A DNA stretch of 64,000 nt from Anastatus disparis (taxonomy: Eukaryota > Arthropoda > Insecta > Hymenoptera > Eupelmidae). Location: the NCBI GenBank assembly GCA_017163975.1, contig JAFFSR010000008.1, forward strand, positions 691,501 through 755,500. Reading direction: 5' to 3'. The notes beneath the pieces are model-generated. The model saw only the letters and a program-made list of their open reading frames with translations, ran no database searches and was not told the DNA's origin. Every line of letters begins with the position of its first letter. The first letter of the stretch is position 1. Shown here piece by piece: positions 45,844 through 56,900 of the stretch. Both the position numbers and the translations under genes were made by a program.

Positions 45844-46518
45844 AAGGAGAGTGCATTGCATTTAGGTATCGGATTTTCTTCTAGCTTTGAGATCTTTTTT
45901 CTTACATAAAATCATAAAGAAAGCCGCGTCTGTTCGGTCCTACGCTCGATTTTTTCCGAATTATGAGCAGTTTTGTCTGTTTTGTTGAAAAATTTGCATC
46001 TGCTTTATAATTTTACAGTTTTCGAACTACTTATTCTATAAGGTTTTTACTGATTGCATATTAAAGTTGAGATTAAAACCTTTTGATTAAGAAAAAAACA
46101 TGTCCAAAAAACTCAAGTTGTTAAAAAATTATGAAGAGATGAAAATTGAAATGAATTTCTGACAAAAATGTTGCATTTATTTTCTATGCATATTTTCAGC
46201 TAAATATTTGCGCTATTTTCATTCCTTTATAACTTTTTAACAACTTGAGTTTTTTGGACACGTTTTTTTTTTTAATCAAAAGGTTTTAATCTCAACTTTA
46301 ATATGCAATCAGTAAAAACCTTATAGAATAAGTAGTTCGAAAACTGTAAAATTATAAAGCAGATGCAAATTTTTCAACAAAACAGACAAAACTGCTCATA
46401 ACTCGGAAAAAATCGAGCGTTCGACCGAACGGATGCGGCTTTTCTCATGATTTTATGTAAGAAAAAAGATCCCAAAGCTAGAAGAAAATCCGAGACCCAT
46501 ATGCAATGCACTCTCCTT
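45844..46518. mobile_element. 675 bp palindromic MITE, AAGGAGAGTGCATTGCAT ends
   Basis: Near-perfect hairpin: AAGGAGAGTGCATTGCAT at the left and ATGCAATGCACTCTCCTT at the right; arms continue through CTAGCTTTG(A/G)GATC and AAAATCGAGCG. Loop near 46160-46210. Target duplication not clear. No gene. Confidence 0.8.
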
Positions 46519-46980
46519 ATAAGTGAAAATGTTAATGGGTGGAAGCAGGATGGGTGCTGCGGACTGGTGATTAAGTTTAAATACGATTATTTTTGTTTCA
46601 ACTTAAACCATTTCTTTTTTTGCATTGATTAATAAAAAAATAATAAAGAACAAAAATCAAATTATATTTATTTTTATATTGAGTACTGTTCCGTGTGTCA
46701 GAATAAAGAAAGAAAAATTTAGTTGTCTTCTTGACCGCTAGGTGACGCGAATTTGTATTTGTCGGCTGTAACAAAATAAAACAGAAAAAGATACAACGGT
46801 TAATAATTACGCAAAAATATAAATTTGGCGGGTAAGCTCGCGACCTACTTTACCGACGGTAGTTAACACAGAGTTAGAGCGCGGCCGGTATCAGAGCCAG
46901 GTAAGGTAATACAGGAATAATTAGGAAGGATACCCTCTAAGCCATGAGGTGAGAAGAGAGAGGAGATTTTGGTCGGAGAC

Positions 46981-47221
46981 CTTCAAACATATACTACTGG
47001 AGGAAGCCTCCGAATGGCAGAAAGCGTTACAAGGCGAAGAGAGAGAAAGCCTCTATTTTGGTACGTGCTGTCTCTCTCTAGCCTGATTTTATTGGCTGCT
47101 TCTGTTTCCCACTAAGAAAGTGAGAGAGAGATAGCACGTACCAAAATAGAGGCTTTTTCTCTCTTCGCCTTGTAACGTAGTTAATAGCTGGGAGGCTTCC
47201 TCCAGTAGTAAATGCTCGAAG
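46981..47221. mobile_element. 241 bp hAT-like MITE, 8 bp duplication (copy 2)
   Basis: Ends CTTCAAACATATACTACTGG and CCAGTAGTAAATGCTCGAAG, flanked by TCGGAGAC (46973-46980, 47222-47229). Opposite orientation to copy 1 at 13539-13777, with the same GTTACAAGGCGAAGAGAGA arm. Confidence 0.9.
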
Positions 47222-47925
47222 TCGGAGACCAACGGAGGGGTCTACCTCGACCGGAGACGGTGGAGATAGAAACTAGAAGTTAGTGCTGGGCAATCCCACC
47301 CTTACACTGACGGAAAGATCGGAGGCTACGTCGGGCAATCCCAACCTTACGTAGCTTGAGACAGGAGTATAGATATGGATACCTCCCACTGTGTCGAGCG
47401 ATCCCACGGCTTGCTTTATAGATGCTACGGAGCTCGCTATTTTCATTGCAGGAGTAGCGCCTTGCAGCGGCTGAGCGCAAGTACCAAGTCAAGCGCGATT
47501 TTTGAATTGTCGCAAACTTTATTATATAATGTTTTAATTTATTATTTTTTAAGTGAAGGAAAAAAGTTTTAGCTATGGCTTGGACAGATATAGCATCAAT
47601 TTTTTTACCTCGTGATCGTACAAGTCATGAAATTTTAAAATTACCTTTAGACTTGAAAAATGCAGAAAATTTAGTAATTAATTCAGATTCAGATAAGAAG
47701 CATTAGAGGATGCGATGTATTTTTATGGAATGAATTATCAATGATACCCAAGAAAGCATTAGAATTTATCGACAAACTTTTAAGAGACATTTGTTCAATG
47801 GAAAAAATATTTTTCACGAATAAATTACTTATACTTTGAGGTAATTTCATGCAAATTTTACATGTAATTAAACATGATACAAAAACAATTGAATTGCTTC
47901 ATGCAAAAAGGGACCCATAAGCAAA

Positions 47926-48111
47926 TTTTAAAATTTTAAAAAATTGAAAAGAACTATATAAATGCCGTTCTACAATAAATTAAGAACTAAATTCGGATAC
48001 CTTTTTGCACGAATCACTCTATGAATATTAACTTTTATGAAGTTCTGACCACACATCATGATGTACGTTGAATTCGCAAATATTAAACCACATTTAATTG
48101 GATTTAGTTTA
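47926..48111. other. spacer, no gene supported
   Basis: Past the Helitron fragment. Contains GCAAAAAGGGACC and GGATACCTTTTTGC as a possible small inverted pair (47904 and 47995). Confidence 0.35.
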
Positions 48112-48526
48112 ATTAAATGAATTTTTAATTAAATCACCTTTTATTTAATAATTAACTGTTTAATTCCTAATTAAAAATAATAATTCAGGACTAAATTTGA
48201 GTTATAAATTGAAAGTTAATTTACTACTCTAATTATTAATTAAAACATCTAATTTATAACTAACTTTTAATTCTAAATTATAAAAATTTTAATTGATAAT
48301 TTAATTTTAGTTGTCAGTTAAAATTTAATTGAAAATTCTAGTTATTAATTAAAACGCCTCCTAGTTTATAACAAACTTTTAGTTCTTAATTATAAAGATT
48401 TTAATTACTAACCAAATTTTAGTTATTAGTTTAAATTTAATTAACTATTCTAGTTATTAATTTAAACATCTTCTAATTAATAACTGACTTTCAATCCTCA
48501 ATTATATAAATTTAATTGATGACCAA

Positions 48527-51500
48527 CCCACACAGCATGAAATATTGCAGTGAAACTTTCACTGAAATATTGTGCTGAAATATTGTCACAAGATTGCAGC
48601 GATCTTGTCTTAACATTGCTAAGAGGTTTCATGAAATATTTCAGTGTGATATTGCTGCAAACTTGCTACAAGGTAACAGAAAATAATTCAAGCAATATTG
48701 CAAGAAACCTTTCATGAAAGGTTGCAGCGAGGTTTCTGCAAGGTTTTATAAAACATTTCATGAAATATTGCAAGAAATCTTTCATGAAAGGTTGCAGCGA
48801 GGTTTCTGAAAGATTTTAGAAATATTTCATGAAATATTGCAAGAAAACTTTCATGACATGTTTCAGCGAGGTTTCCAGCAAGATTTAGAAAACATTTCAT
48901 AGAATATTGCAAGAAACCTTTAATGAAAGGTTGCAGCGAGGTTTCTGAAAGATTTTAGAAATATTTCATGAAATATTGCAAGAAAACTTTCGTGACATGT
49001 TTCAGCGAGGTTTCCAGCAAGATTTAGAAAACATTTCATGGAATATTGCGAGGAACCTTTCATGGAAGGTTGCAGCAAGTTTTCTGCAGGATTTTAGAAA
49101 TATTTCATGAAATATTGCAAGAATCATTTCATGAAAGATTGCAGCGCGGTTTCTGTAAGACTTTAAAAACATTTCATGAAATATTGCAAGAAAACTTTCA
49201 TGAAAGGTTGCAGCGAGGTTTCTGAAAGATTTTAGAAATATTTCATGAAATATTGCAAGAAAACTTTCATGACATGTTTCAGCGAGGTTTCCAGCAAGAT
49301 TTAGAAAACATTTCATAGAATATTGCAAGAAACCTTTAATGAAAGGTTGCAGCGAGGTTTCTGAAAGATTTTAGAAATATTTCATGAAATATTGCAAGAA
49401 AACTTTCGTGACATGTTTCAGCGAGGTTTCCAGCAAGATTTAGAAAACATTTCATAGAATATTGCAAGAAACCTTTCATGAAAGGTTGAAGCGAGGTTTC
49501 TGAAAAATTTTAGAAATATTTCATGAAATATTGGACGAAAACTTTCACGACATGTTTCAGCGAGGTTTTCAGCAAAATTTAGAAAACATTTCATGGAATA
49601 TTGCGAGGAACCTTTCATGGAAGGTTGCAGCGAGGTTTCTGAAAAATTTTAGAAATATTTCATGAAATATTGGACGAAAACTTTCACGACATGTTTCAGC
49701 GAGGTTTTCAGCAAAATTTAGAAAACATTTCATGGAATATTGCGAGGAACCTTTCATGGAAGGTTGCAGCAAGTTTTCTGCAGGATTTTAGAAATATTTC
49801 ATGAAATATTGCAAGAATCATTTTATGAAAGATTGCAGCGCGGTTTCTGTAAGACTTTAAAAACATTTCATGAAATATTGCAAGAAAACTTTTATTACAT
49901 GTTTTAGCGGGATTTCCAGCAAGATTTAGACAACATTTTGATGGAATATTGCATCGAACTTTCTATGAAAGATTGCAACGAGCTTTCTGGAAGATTTTAG
50001 AAACATTTTATAAAATATTGCAAGAAACCTTTCACGAAAGGTTGCAGCGAGGTTTCTGCAAGATTCTAAAAACATTTCATGAAATATTGCAAGAAACCTT
50101 TCACGAAAGGTTTCAGCGAGTTTTCCAGCAAGATTTGGGGAACTTTTCATGGGATATTGCAAGAAACCTTTCATGAATGATTGCAGCGAGTTTCCTGCAA
50201 GATTTTAGAAACATTTTATGAAATATTGCAAGAAACCTTCCATGAAAGGTTTTAGTGAGCTTCCTAGCAAGATTTGGGGAACATATTACGAAATATCGCA
50301 AGAGACCTTTGATGAAAGGTTGCAGCAAGGTTCGTGCAAGATTTTAGAAACATTTTACGAAATATTGCAAGATACCTTTTATGAAAGGTTTCAACGAGGT
50401 TTCCAGCAAAATTTGATGAATATTTTATAAAATATTACGAGGTATCTTTTAGTTGCAGTAAGATTTCTGCAAGGTTTTTGACAAGATTTCTAAGATATCA
50501 CAAAAAATATTGCTATGTACATTTCGCCAATGGTTATTACCATATTTTTGGCAATCTTTATAAAATATTCCAGAAAAGCGTTTTACAAAAAGTATCAGCA
50601 AAGTTTCATGAATAATTTCAAAATGAAATTGCAGTAAACCTTTCATAAACAGTTTCAGCAATAATTCCGCAAGTTTTTATAAAAGATTCTAAGAGCAGTC
50701 CAGATTCGCTGTTCTTGCCTTATATTTGGTTTCCTGTTATTTACTCAAGTATTTATTGCTGTAGTTGTATTGTAAACGGGAAGTTGAGCGCAATGAGTAT
50801 GTTATTATTATGAATATTTATGCGTAGGGTAAAAAAATCCATCGAATTGTTATTGAAAAAAGTAAAGAACGCATAAATATTAGAAACGAAACCTTTTATT
50901 TCAATATTCTCTACTTTTCTCAAGAACGATGCTGAGGAATTTTTTCTTCTTGTGCACAAATATTGATAATAATACTATTGTGATTAACTAGTAATTTATA
51001 GATACAACGATTGATACTTAAGCAAATAAGAAAAACTTTATCACACAAGGACAGAAAATCCTGCCTACTAATAAATATTACTGCAGCAAGCTTTTGGCAA
51101 GATTTGAGAAATATTTTACAAAATATTGCAGGAAACCATACGGAAAGGTATGAGCGTTGTTCGCGGCAAAATTTGGGAAAAATTTCATGAAATATTACCA
51201 GAAACCTTTTATGAAAGATTGCTGCAAGGTTTCTTGAAATGTTGCTGCGATGTTTTCATGAAAGGTTGCTGCGAGGTTTTTAGAAATATTTCAACCGGGT
51301 TCTAGCGCGGACATATAAATGTTGCTGCAATATCTCATAAAAGGTTGCTACGAGGTTTTCTGCAAGGTTACGGTGAGATTTTCTGAAAAATTGCTGTGTG
51401 GTTGCTTAAAATGTTTTTGCTATTTTTCCCGCAAGATTCCTGTGAGGTTTTTCGAAATGTTTCTGTTAAATTTCCTGAAAGATTGCTGCGAGGTTTTCTG

Positions 51501-51704
51501 CAAGGTTGCGGCGAGGTGTTCTAAAAGATTGCTGCAAGGTTTCTTAAAATGTTTCTGTTACATTTCCTGAAATATTGCCGTGAAGTTTTCATGAAAGATT
51601 GCTGCGAGGTTTTCTGAAAGATTGCTGCGAGGTTTTTAGAAATATTTCAACCGGGTTCTAGCGCGGACATATAAATGTTGCTGCAATCTTTCATGCTGTG
51701 TGGG
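48527..51704. mobile_element. 3.2 kb satellite-bearing element, CCCACACAGCATGAAA ends
   Basis: Bounded by CCCACACAGCATGAAA and TTTCATGCTGTGTGGG. The opposite palindrome arm (near 59805) shows the empty site GACCAAATGG. The interior is a degenerate tandem array with a ~70 bp monomer, clearest as a ~140 bp dimer between 48720 and 50450 (GACATGTTTCAGCGAGG recurs every 139-140 bases), with a higher-order duplication of about 690 bp. Units contain dyads such as ACCTTTCATGAAAGGT. Open frames on the minus strand here are only the repeat translated. A second, GCTGCGAGGTTTTC-rich array occupies 51230-51690. Confidence 0.85.
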
Positions 51705-51730
51705 AAATGGACATTTCAATTCTTGATTAA

Positions 51731-52110
51731 GAAGGGGCCGAACTATCTGTCTCTGTCTAATAGCGTTTTTCATTATTTATATAAACACTATCCTTTATAA
51801 CAAGAAAAAATAGCAGCCCCCGTTAGATATTAGTATAATTAGTAAATTTTGTAATAACAAACAAATTTTTTTACTGCGTAGTTTTTGAATAATTAGAGAC
51901 CTACCAAAAAAAGATAGGTTATATTCTAGATTGCTAGTAGGTCTCTAATTAGTCAAAAACTATGCGGTAAAAAATTTGATTTTTATTACAAAATTTACTT
52001 ATTATACTAATATCTAGCGGGGGCTGCTATTTTTTTCTTGTTATACCGGATAGTGTTTATATAAATGATGAAAAACGCTATTAGACAAAGACAGATAGTT
52101 CGGCCCCTTC
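51731..52110. mobile_element. 380 bp palindromic TTAA MITE, GAAGGGGCCG type (copy 2)
   Basis: Ends GAAGGGGCCGAACTATCTGT and its complement, with TTAA on both sides (51727-51730, 52111-52114). The opposite palindrome arm has the empty site with a single TTAA (TCGATGTTTAATCAAG, near 59785), which proves the duplication. Confidence 0.97.
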
Positions 52111-53306
52111 TTAAACATCGAGTAACTAATAACTAGAAGAATTATTCCTTTTCCGATTTTATGATCATATTTCAATATTCGCATAAATATATACACATAT
52201 TCACACATATAAACATTTATATATATATATGGGGCGTTCCAATACTTTTTTTAAAAAGTCGTCGCACGATGGTCACCGATTTGGCTGGATTTTGAATATG
52301 TTATAGTACTATAAAAAAATGATTCCATGCAAAATTTCAGCTCTCTACGTGCAAAACTCACCGAGTAATGGCCTTCTGAATGTCTAAAAAAGGCCTTTTA
52401 TTCATCATTTTTTACGAATTTTCAAAACATTTTAGATCGCTTAAAACTTGATCAATCTTGATGTTCCAAACGGCATTTTTCGTTATTCCTTACATTTTAA
52501 AGAAAAACTTTTTGCAGATTGCTTAGAATCAAAGGGAAAAGTCTGCAGCTAAGGAAACATGCGGTATTTTTTACGGAAAATAGATCATTTTGGAAGCTCT
52601 GTAACTCTAAAATCGTAAACCCTAATCAATATTGTTTGTGATAACTTTTTTTCGCTCATAGTAAAAGCTTTCATTTGCGAGGTCGAAAAGCTCCGCACGA
52701 TCAGTAGAAACTGAGATACAGCTATTTAAAGAAACGCATTTTTGCAATATTTGCTAACTTTGCAGCAGTACTACGTTTTACTTTCAACTCCAAATTGGAT
52801 GAAATTTTAACAGAATATTCCTTAAACATAGTTTAAAAAAAGCCACTATCAATCGTAACAGATATCAAGCTTATATAAGGGATGTGGCTCGTTTATTACG
52901 TGCATTTTCGGTTTTTAATAAAAGTGGCCTTTTTATTGCTTTACATGCAAAGCGCCATAACAACTACACTCTAAGTATTTGTTCACAACATACAGAAGAA
53001 GTTGGCATTAAACCCTTGAATTAGACCTATTGGACAATTTTCTACGATGTCTAGAGCCGTGGTTATTGTTATTTAAAGATTGAAATTTTTTGTAAGTATC
53101 AAAATGAGAAATAGTAAAATTGACAAATTGAATGTAATATTTATTAAAATTCAATATCTTTGACTTTGAGGCATACAAATATACTTGCAAAAAGTGATTC
53201 TACTGTTTTCAAAATAGGGTGTTGTGTTTCTAAAAAAACAGTATAACAAAATTTTAGCGCTTTAAATGACCTAAAAAGTGAGATATAGATTTTTATATAA
53301 ATATAG

Positions 53307-53981
53307 AGCGGAATTTAACTGAAAAACTGTTTAAAATAGCCTACAAATGTGTCCGTGAATTTAAAATTAACTAGAAAAATGTTTTAAAAGTTGGAAATAA
53401 TCACTCAATATTATTATAGTTAGATTCTTTTCTCATATAAAGAAAATATATTTTGTTCTTATAACTAAATATTTTAATTAACAACATAATTTTTTAATTA
53501 TAATATTGCTAATCAACGTTACAGAACTTCTACTCCGCTTTATGTGAATATAGGGAAAAAATTTGACGGGATACAAGGATACGGAATTGACGTTCTGTGA
53601 TGTTCCGTAGTCTATTTTCCGCTTCATCTGATTCCACCCTAAAGTTATAGACATCTATGAATTTCAACTCAAGATATGAATCTTCTAAAATTTTGTTTTT
53701 TATGATTAATAGGAAATATTAGGAACGCGCAATTTTTTTAGTTACATAATTTGAACGAGCTGATCACGTTTTTATTTATAGGTAGTATTTATTAAAGTAT
53801 TGGTTAACAGTCCACAAACGTAGTATCGTAGCCATATAATGTGATTACTAACTTTACAATTGTATATCGTACTATAACCTTTCAGAATAATATATTTAGA
53901 TGTATGTATTATATTTTGATGAAATGTTTGTGCTTTAGACATCTTCACATAAATTTCTAACTATAAATTTCAAAGGATTCA
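53307..53981. other. 5' interior of element 3, no gene supported
   Basis: AT-rich sequence between the left inverted repeat and the first recognised exon. A promoter or first exon should be here, but I cannot define one. Confidence 0.35.
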
Positions 53982-56900
53982 ACATGTTATATTGGTGATA
54001 TTTTAAAGGAAAAATGCAATTTACGAATTTATACTCATACCAATTCAGTGTATAAAGTAAGTGAAATTAGTGCTGATGAATTGAATCTATTTGAAATGAG
54101 AATCAAGACATTTGACAAAAACGCAAATAGTCATATATGCAATCATCACTACCTAAAATATGGAAAGTACTATGCATCTTTGAAAAAATATTGTAGTAAT
54201 CCTTTTAAAACACATACACGTAATGTTCAGTCTAATTTGTTAATTTTGAAATTTGAATTTTGTGAATTATTCAATAGTTTTAATGACATTAAGTTAATAG
54301 CTGGAAAAAAGTTTTGCAATAACTGTAAAGCTAGAGCTGCAGACAATATTCAAGATGATAAAAAATTACATGAATGTTGCTGTGATCCATTTAAAACACA
54401 CAGGATGATTACAAAAGATAATTTAATTACTTTGGACAAAAGCATATCTGATAAATTATTCCTTCTTACAAACTCTGTTTATGATGGAAAAAAAATTTGT
54501 AAAAGATGTTTGATGAGGATTGAAGATTCAGTTATTAATTTAAAAAATCCAGAAAATATCAATTGTAATGAACAAATGAATGCTGACAATCCATTCTCAC
54601 ATATTAGCAATAATACATCTTTTGAAACTGAAAGCTATGATATATCTGGACAATCGGGTAGTTCACAGCATTCTGAATTTGTTAGTAATAGTCAAGAAAT
54701 CAGGAAATCACACGAAATGTTTGAAATTATTGGCGTACACCATTGAAAAAACAAAAATTTAGCAATGAAAAATTTACAGAAATGGCCATTCATACTTTAC
54801 AAATGACTATAAATAAATTAACTGATATAATTACAAAAACTTATGATATTGAAATGCCAAAATTTACAAATCTGGCTGAAATGAAAGCAGACTCAATATC
54901 TTTACATTCTTTTATTAAAGATCTTCAATTACAATATAATCAAGAAGTAAAAATTGATAGGAAAATTCGGTTGCTCACCATAATACCTCATGATAGGACG
55001 TTTCAAACTACTTCCCAATATTTTGACTGTTCTCACTACATGTACAATCAAGCTTGTAGATTGAGGGAAACCAAAGGTAAAACTTTTGTTTTTTTTTCAT
55101 TGTACATTTACATAATATAGTTTGGTGTATATTTTATATAATTAATTGTTTTATGTAATGACATATTTAATTTAAAATGGAAATTTAAATTATTTATTTT
55201 TGAGTAGCTTTTATTTGAAAAAATTATATATTACTTGAACAATTATTAATTATTTTTATAATAATTTTAACGAATCATTAAATAAATATTAAATTATTTT
55301 TCTTAACTTTTAACAAGGATATCACTTAAACTTGTGATGAATCTTTTTGTTAAGTCTCGAATCCTTTGTTATTTTTTCTAACAATAGCAGCCTTGATAAA
55401 ATTAAGATATTGAAAAATCATAATATAATTAATGAAAATGATAAAATAAAGAATAAAAATTATGTAGAAAATTCTATAATTTTTATAAATTATTATATAA
55501 TAAAAATTATAGAATAGACCTCATGTGAGAACTCACATGAGATCTCATATCATTTTTTCGGTAGAGAACTCTTCTATCCTGTCCCATTTTTTTAACAGAT
55601 TAAAAAAAAGAATGAAAATTTTCATTAATTTTAGTTATTAATATCTAACTGGTTGTAAAGAAAAAAAAAATTCAAAACAGACACTACGCCAGTACTCATG
55701 AGCGTTGATTATCTTTTGATTTTATTGCAAATTTTCAGAAAAAGAAATGCTTTAGCCGGTAGTACATACCATAGGAATTACTTTAATTTACTCAAAAATT
55801 TAACTGAATAATCTTCATGCTCCATACAACAAGCTAATGTATTTCTTTTTGTCAAATGTTGCAATAAAATCAAAAGATAGTTAATATTCCTGAGTACAGG
55901 AGTAGTATCCGTTTAACATCGCCTTAAGTAAATAAAATATTCCATTAAGAAAGATGTTTTGATTTTTCACCCGAAAAAGAAATTATTATTTTAAAAAATC
56001 CTTCAAGTTAAAAATTTAGATAATAAAGTACTAAATGTAAAATCATATTTTGTGAAAATTGTAAATAATTTATAAAAACAAAATAACATAATAAAATGAC
56101 ATAATTTTTATAGTATAGTATAACAATTTTCAAAAAGTTACTAGAAAATTAACACAACTAATCATGTAACTTTATTACATAATATCGTTATGTAATTTTA
56201 GTAGATGATTTTCATAAACAGGTATAGTAAAATAACATAATTTTTATAAAAATAAATAGAATCACATGAATTTTAAAAAGTTACATAATGAAATGACACA
56301 AGTAATTATTTAATGAAGTATGTAACTTTATTATATAATATCGTTATGTGATTTTATTATATAATTATTTTCAACTGGGATGCCTTTGATTAAAATATTA
56401 ATATTTTAAAATAAAAATGGTTACATAAGATTTATTTTTATTACAGGAATTCTTGCTGAACGAATTCGTAAAGAGTACATAAAAGTGACTGAAGATGTAC
56501 GAACATCAATTATAAATTTTTACTACGATGATAGTAACAGTAGAATATGCAGTGGTATGAAAGAATGCGTGATGCAGAAAGTTCCAGGGTCTAAGTCTGT
56601 CATTCTTCAAAAACGGCTATTACTCTACGATCTTAAAATTCTGTATGATAATTAGAAAGAAACTACTAAAAATAATTTTGATGTTTCTTGTAGTTTTTCA
56701 CTATTTGCAAGCCTTAGCCTAAAAGAATGTGTTATCGCAGGTAGCCCAGGTACACATACAATATGTGTGTGTCAAATTCATCAAAATTTCAAACTCAAAT
56801 TAAATGCCTTCAAGCAAGGACTTGATTATAAAATTATTATGGAGAACTGCGTTTGTTCAGTTACAAACAGTAATTGCATGCAGCATAACTGTAATGACTG

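Larger units (their letters stand above)
45526..47514. mobile_element. solo-LTR-like insertion, AACT duplication
   Basis: Starts TGTAACGTTTGGCC and ends GAATTGTCGCA, flanked by AACT (45522-45525 and 47515-47518). Deleting it together with one AACT restores the Helitron reading frame across RKT-LLYN. TG...CA ends and a short duplication fit a solo LTR. About 675 and 241 bases of it are nested MITEs, leaving about 1.07 kb. No coding region. The assignment is inference from ends only. Confidence 0.65.
45106..47925 (+). pseudogene. Helitron helicase, central part, split by an LTR-like insertion
   Basis: Central region of the Helitron Rep/helicase protein. First part: FARLVSVSSKEVKRFHLKL, HRVKGATREKDLKPYKG, FREAAIAMEL, PQQLRQNFAWIL, LLNNDQREIYNYI and, after a frame change, YGPGGMRKT, which is the Walker A motif with R in place of the second glycine-side residue. 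At 45526 a 1989-base insertion starts. Past it (47515) the frame continues TLLYNVLIYYFLSEGKK, VLAMAWTDIAS, FLPRDRTSHEILKLPLDL, then IRGCDVFLWNELSMIPKKA (motif II; D-E is N-E here), FIDKLLRDI and QILHVIKHD. Stops and one-base shifts (near 45325, 45505, 47567 and 47705) show it is dead. The remaining C-terminus may be the small piece at 60472. Confidence 0.85.

Noticed and set aside
47280..47572. Opposing GC-richer frames with CSCLKLRK / CGARYFHCRSS peptides
   Set aside because: They lie in the end of the LTR-like insertion; only the last codons of the plus frame (TLLYNVLIYYFLSEGKK) are real, and those belong to the Helitron.
48712..50430. Many overlapping open frames on both strands (for example minus-strand frames with repeated SFLAIFHEIFLK-like peptides)
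   Set aside because: They are translations of the 70/140 bp satellite unit; length follows the repeat, with no start context or family.
53008..53190. Minus-strand 60-codon frame repeated almost identically at 58660-58842 on the plus strand
   Set aside because: Both lie in the inverted repeats of element 3, so duplication reflects the TIR rather than coding selection.
23880..54740. Both transposase-like copies break frame at nearly the same place, which suggested programmed frameshifting
   Set aside because: The shifts are about a dozen codons apart, one in an A-run and one not, with no shared slippery site; other one-base slips in A-runs are present, so decay is simpler.
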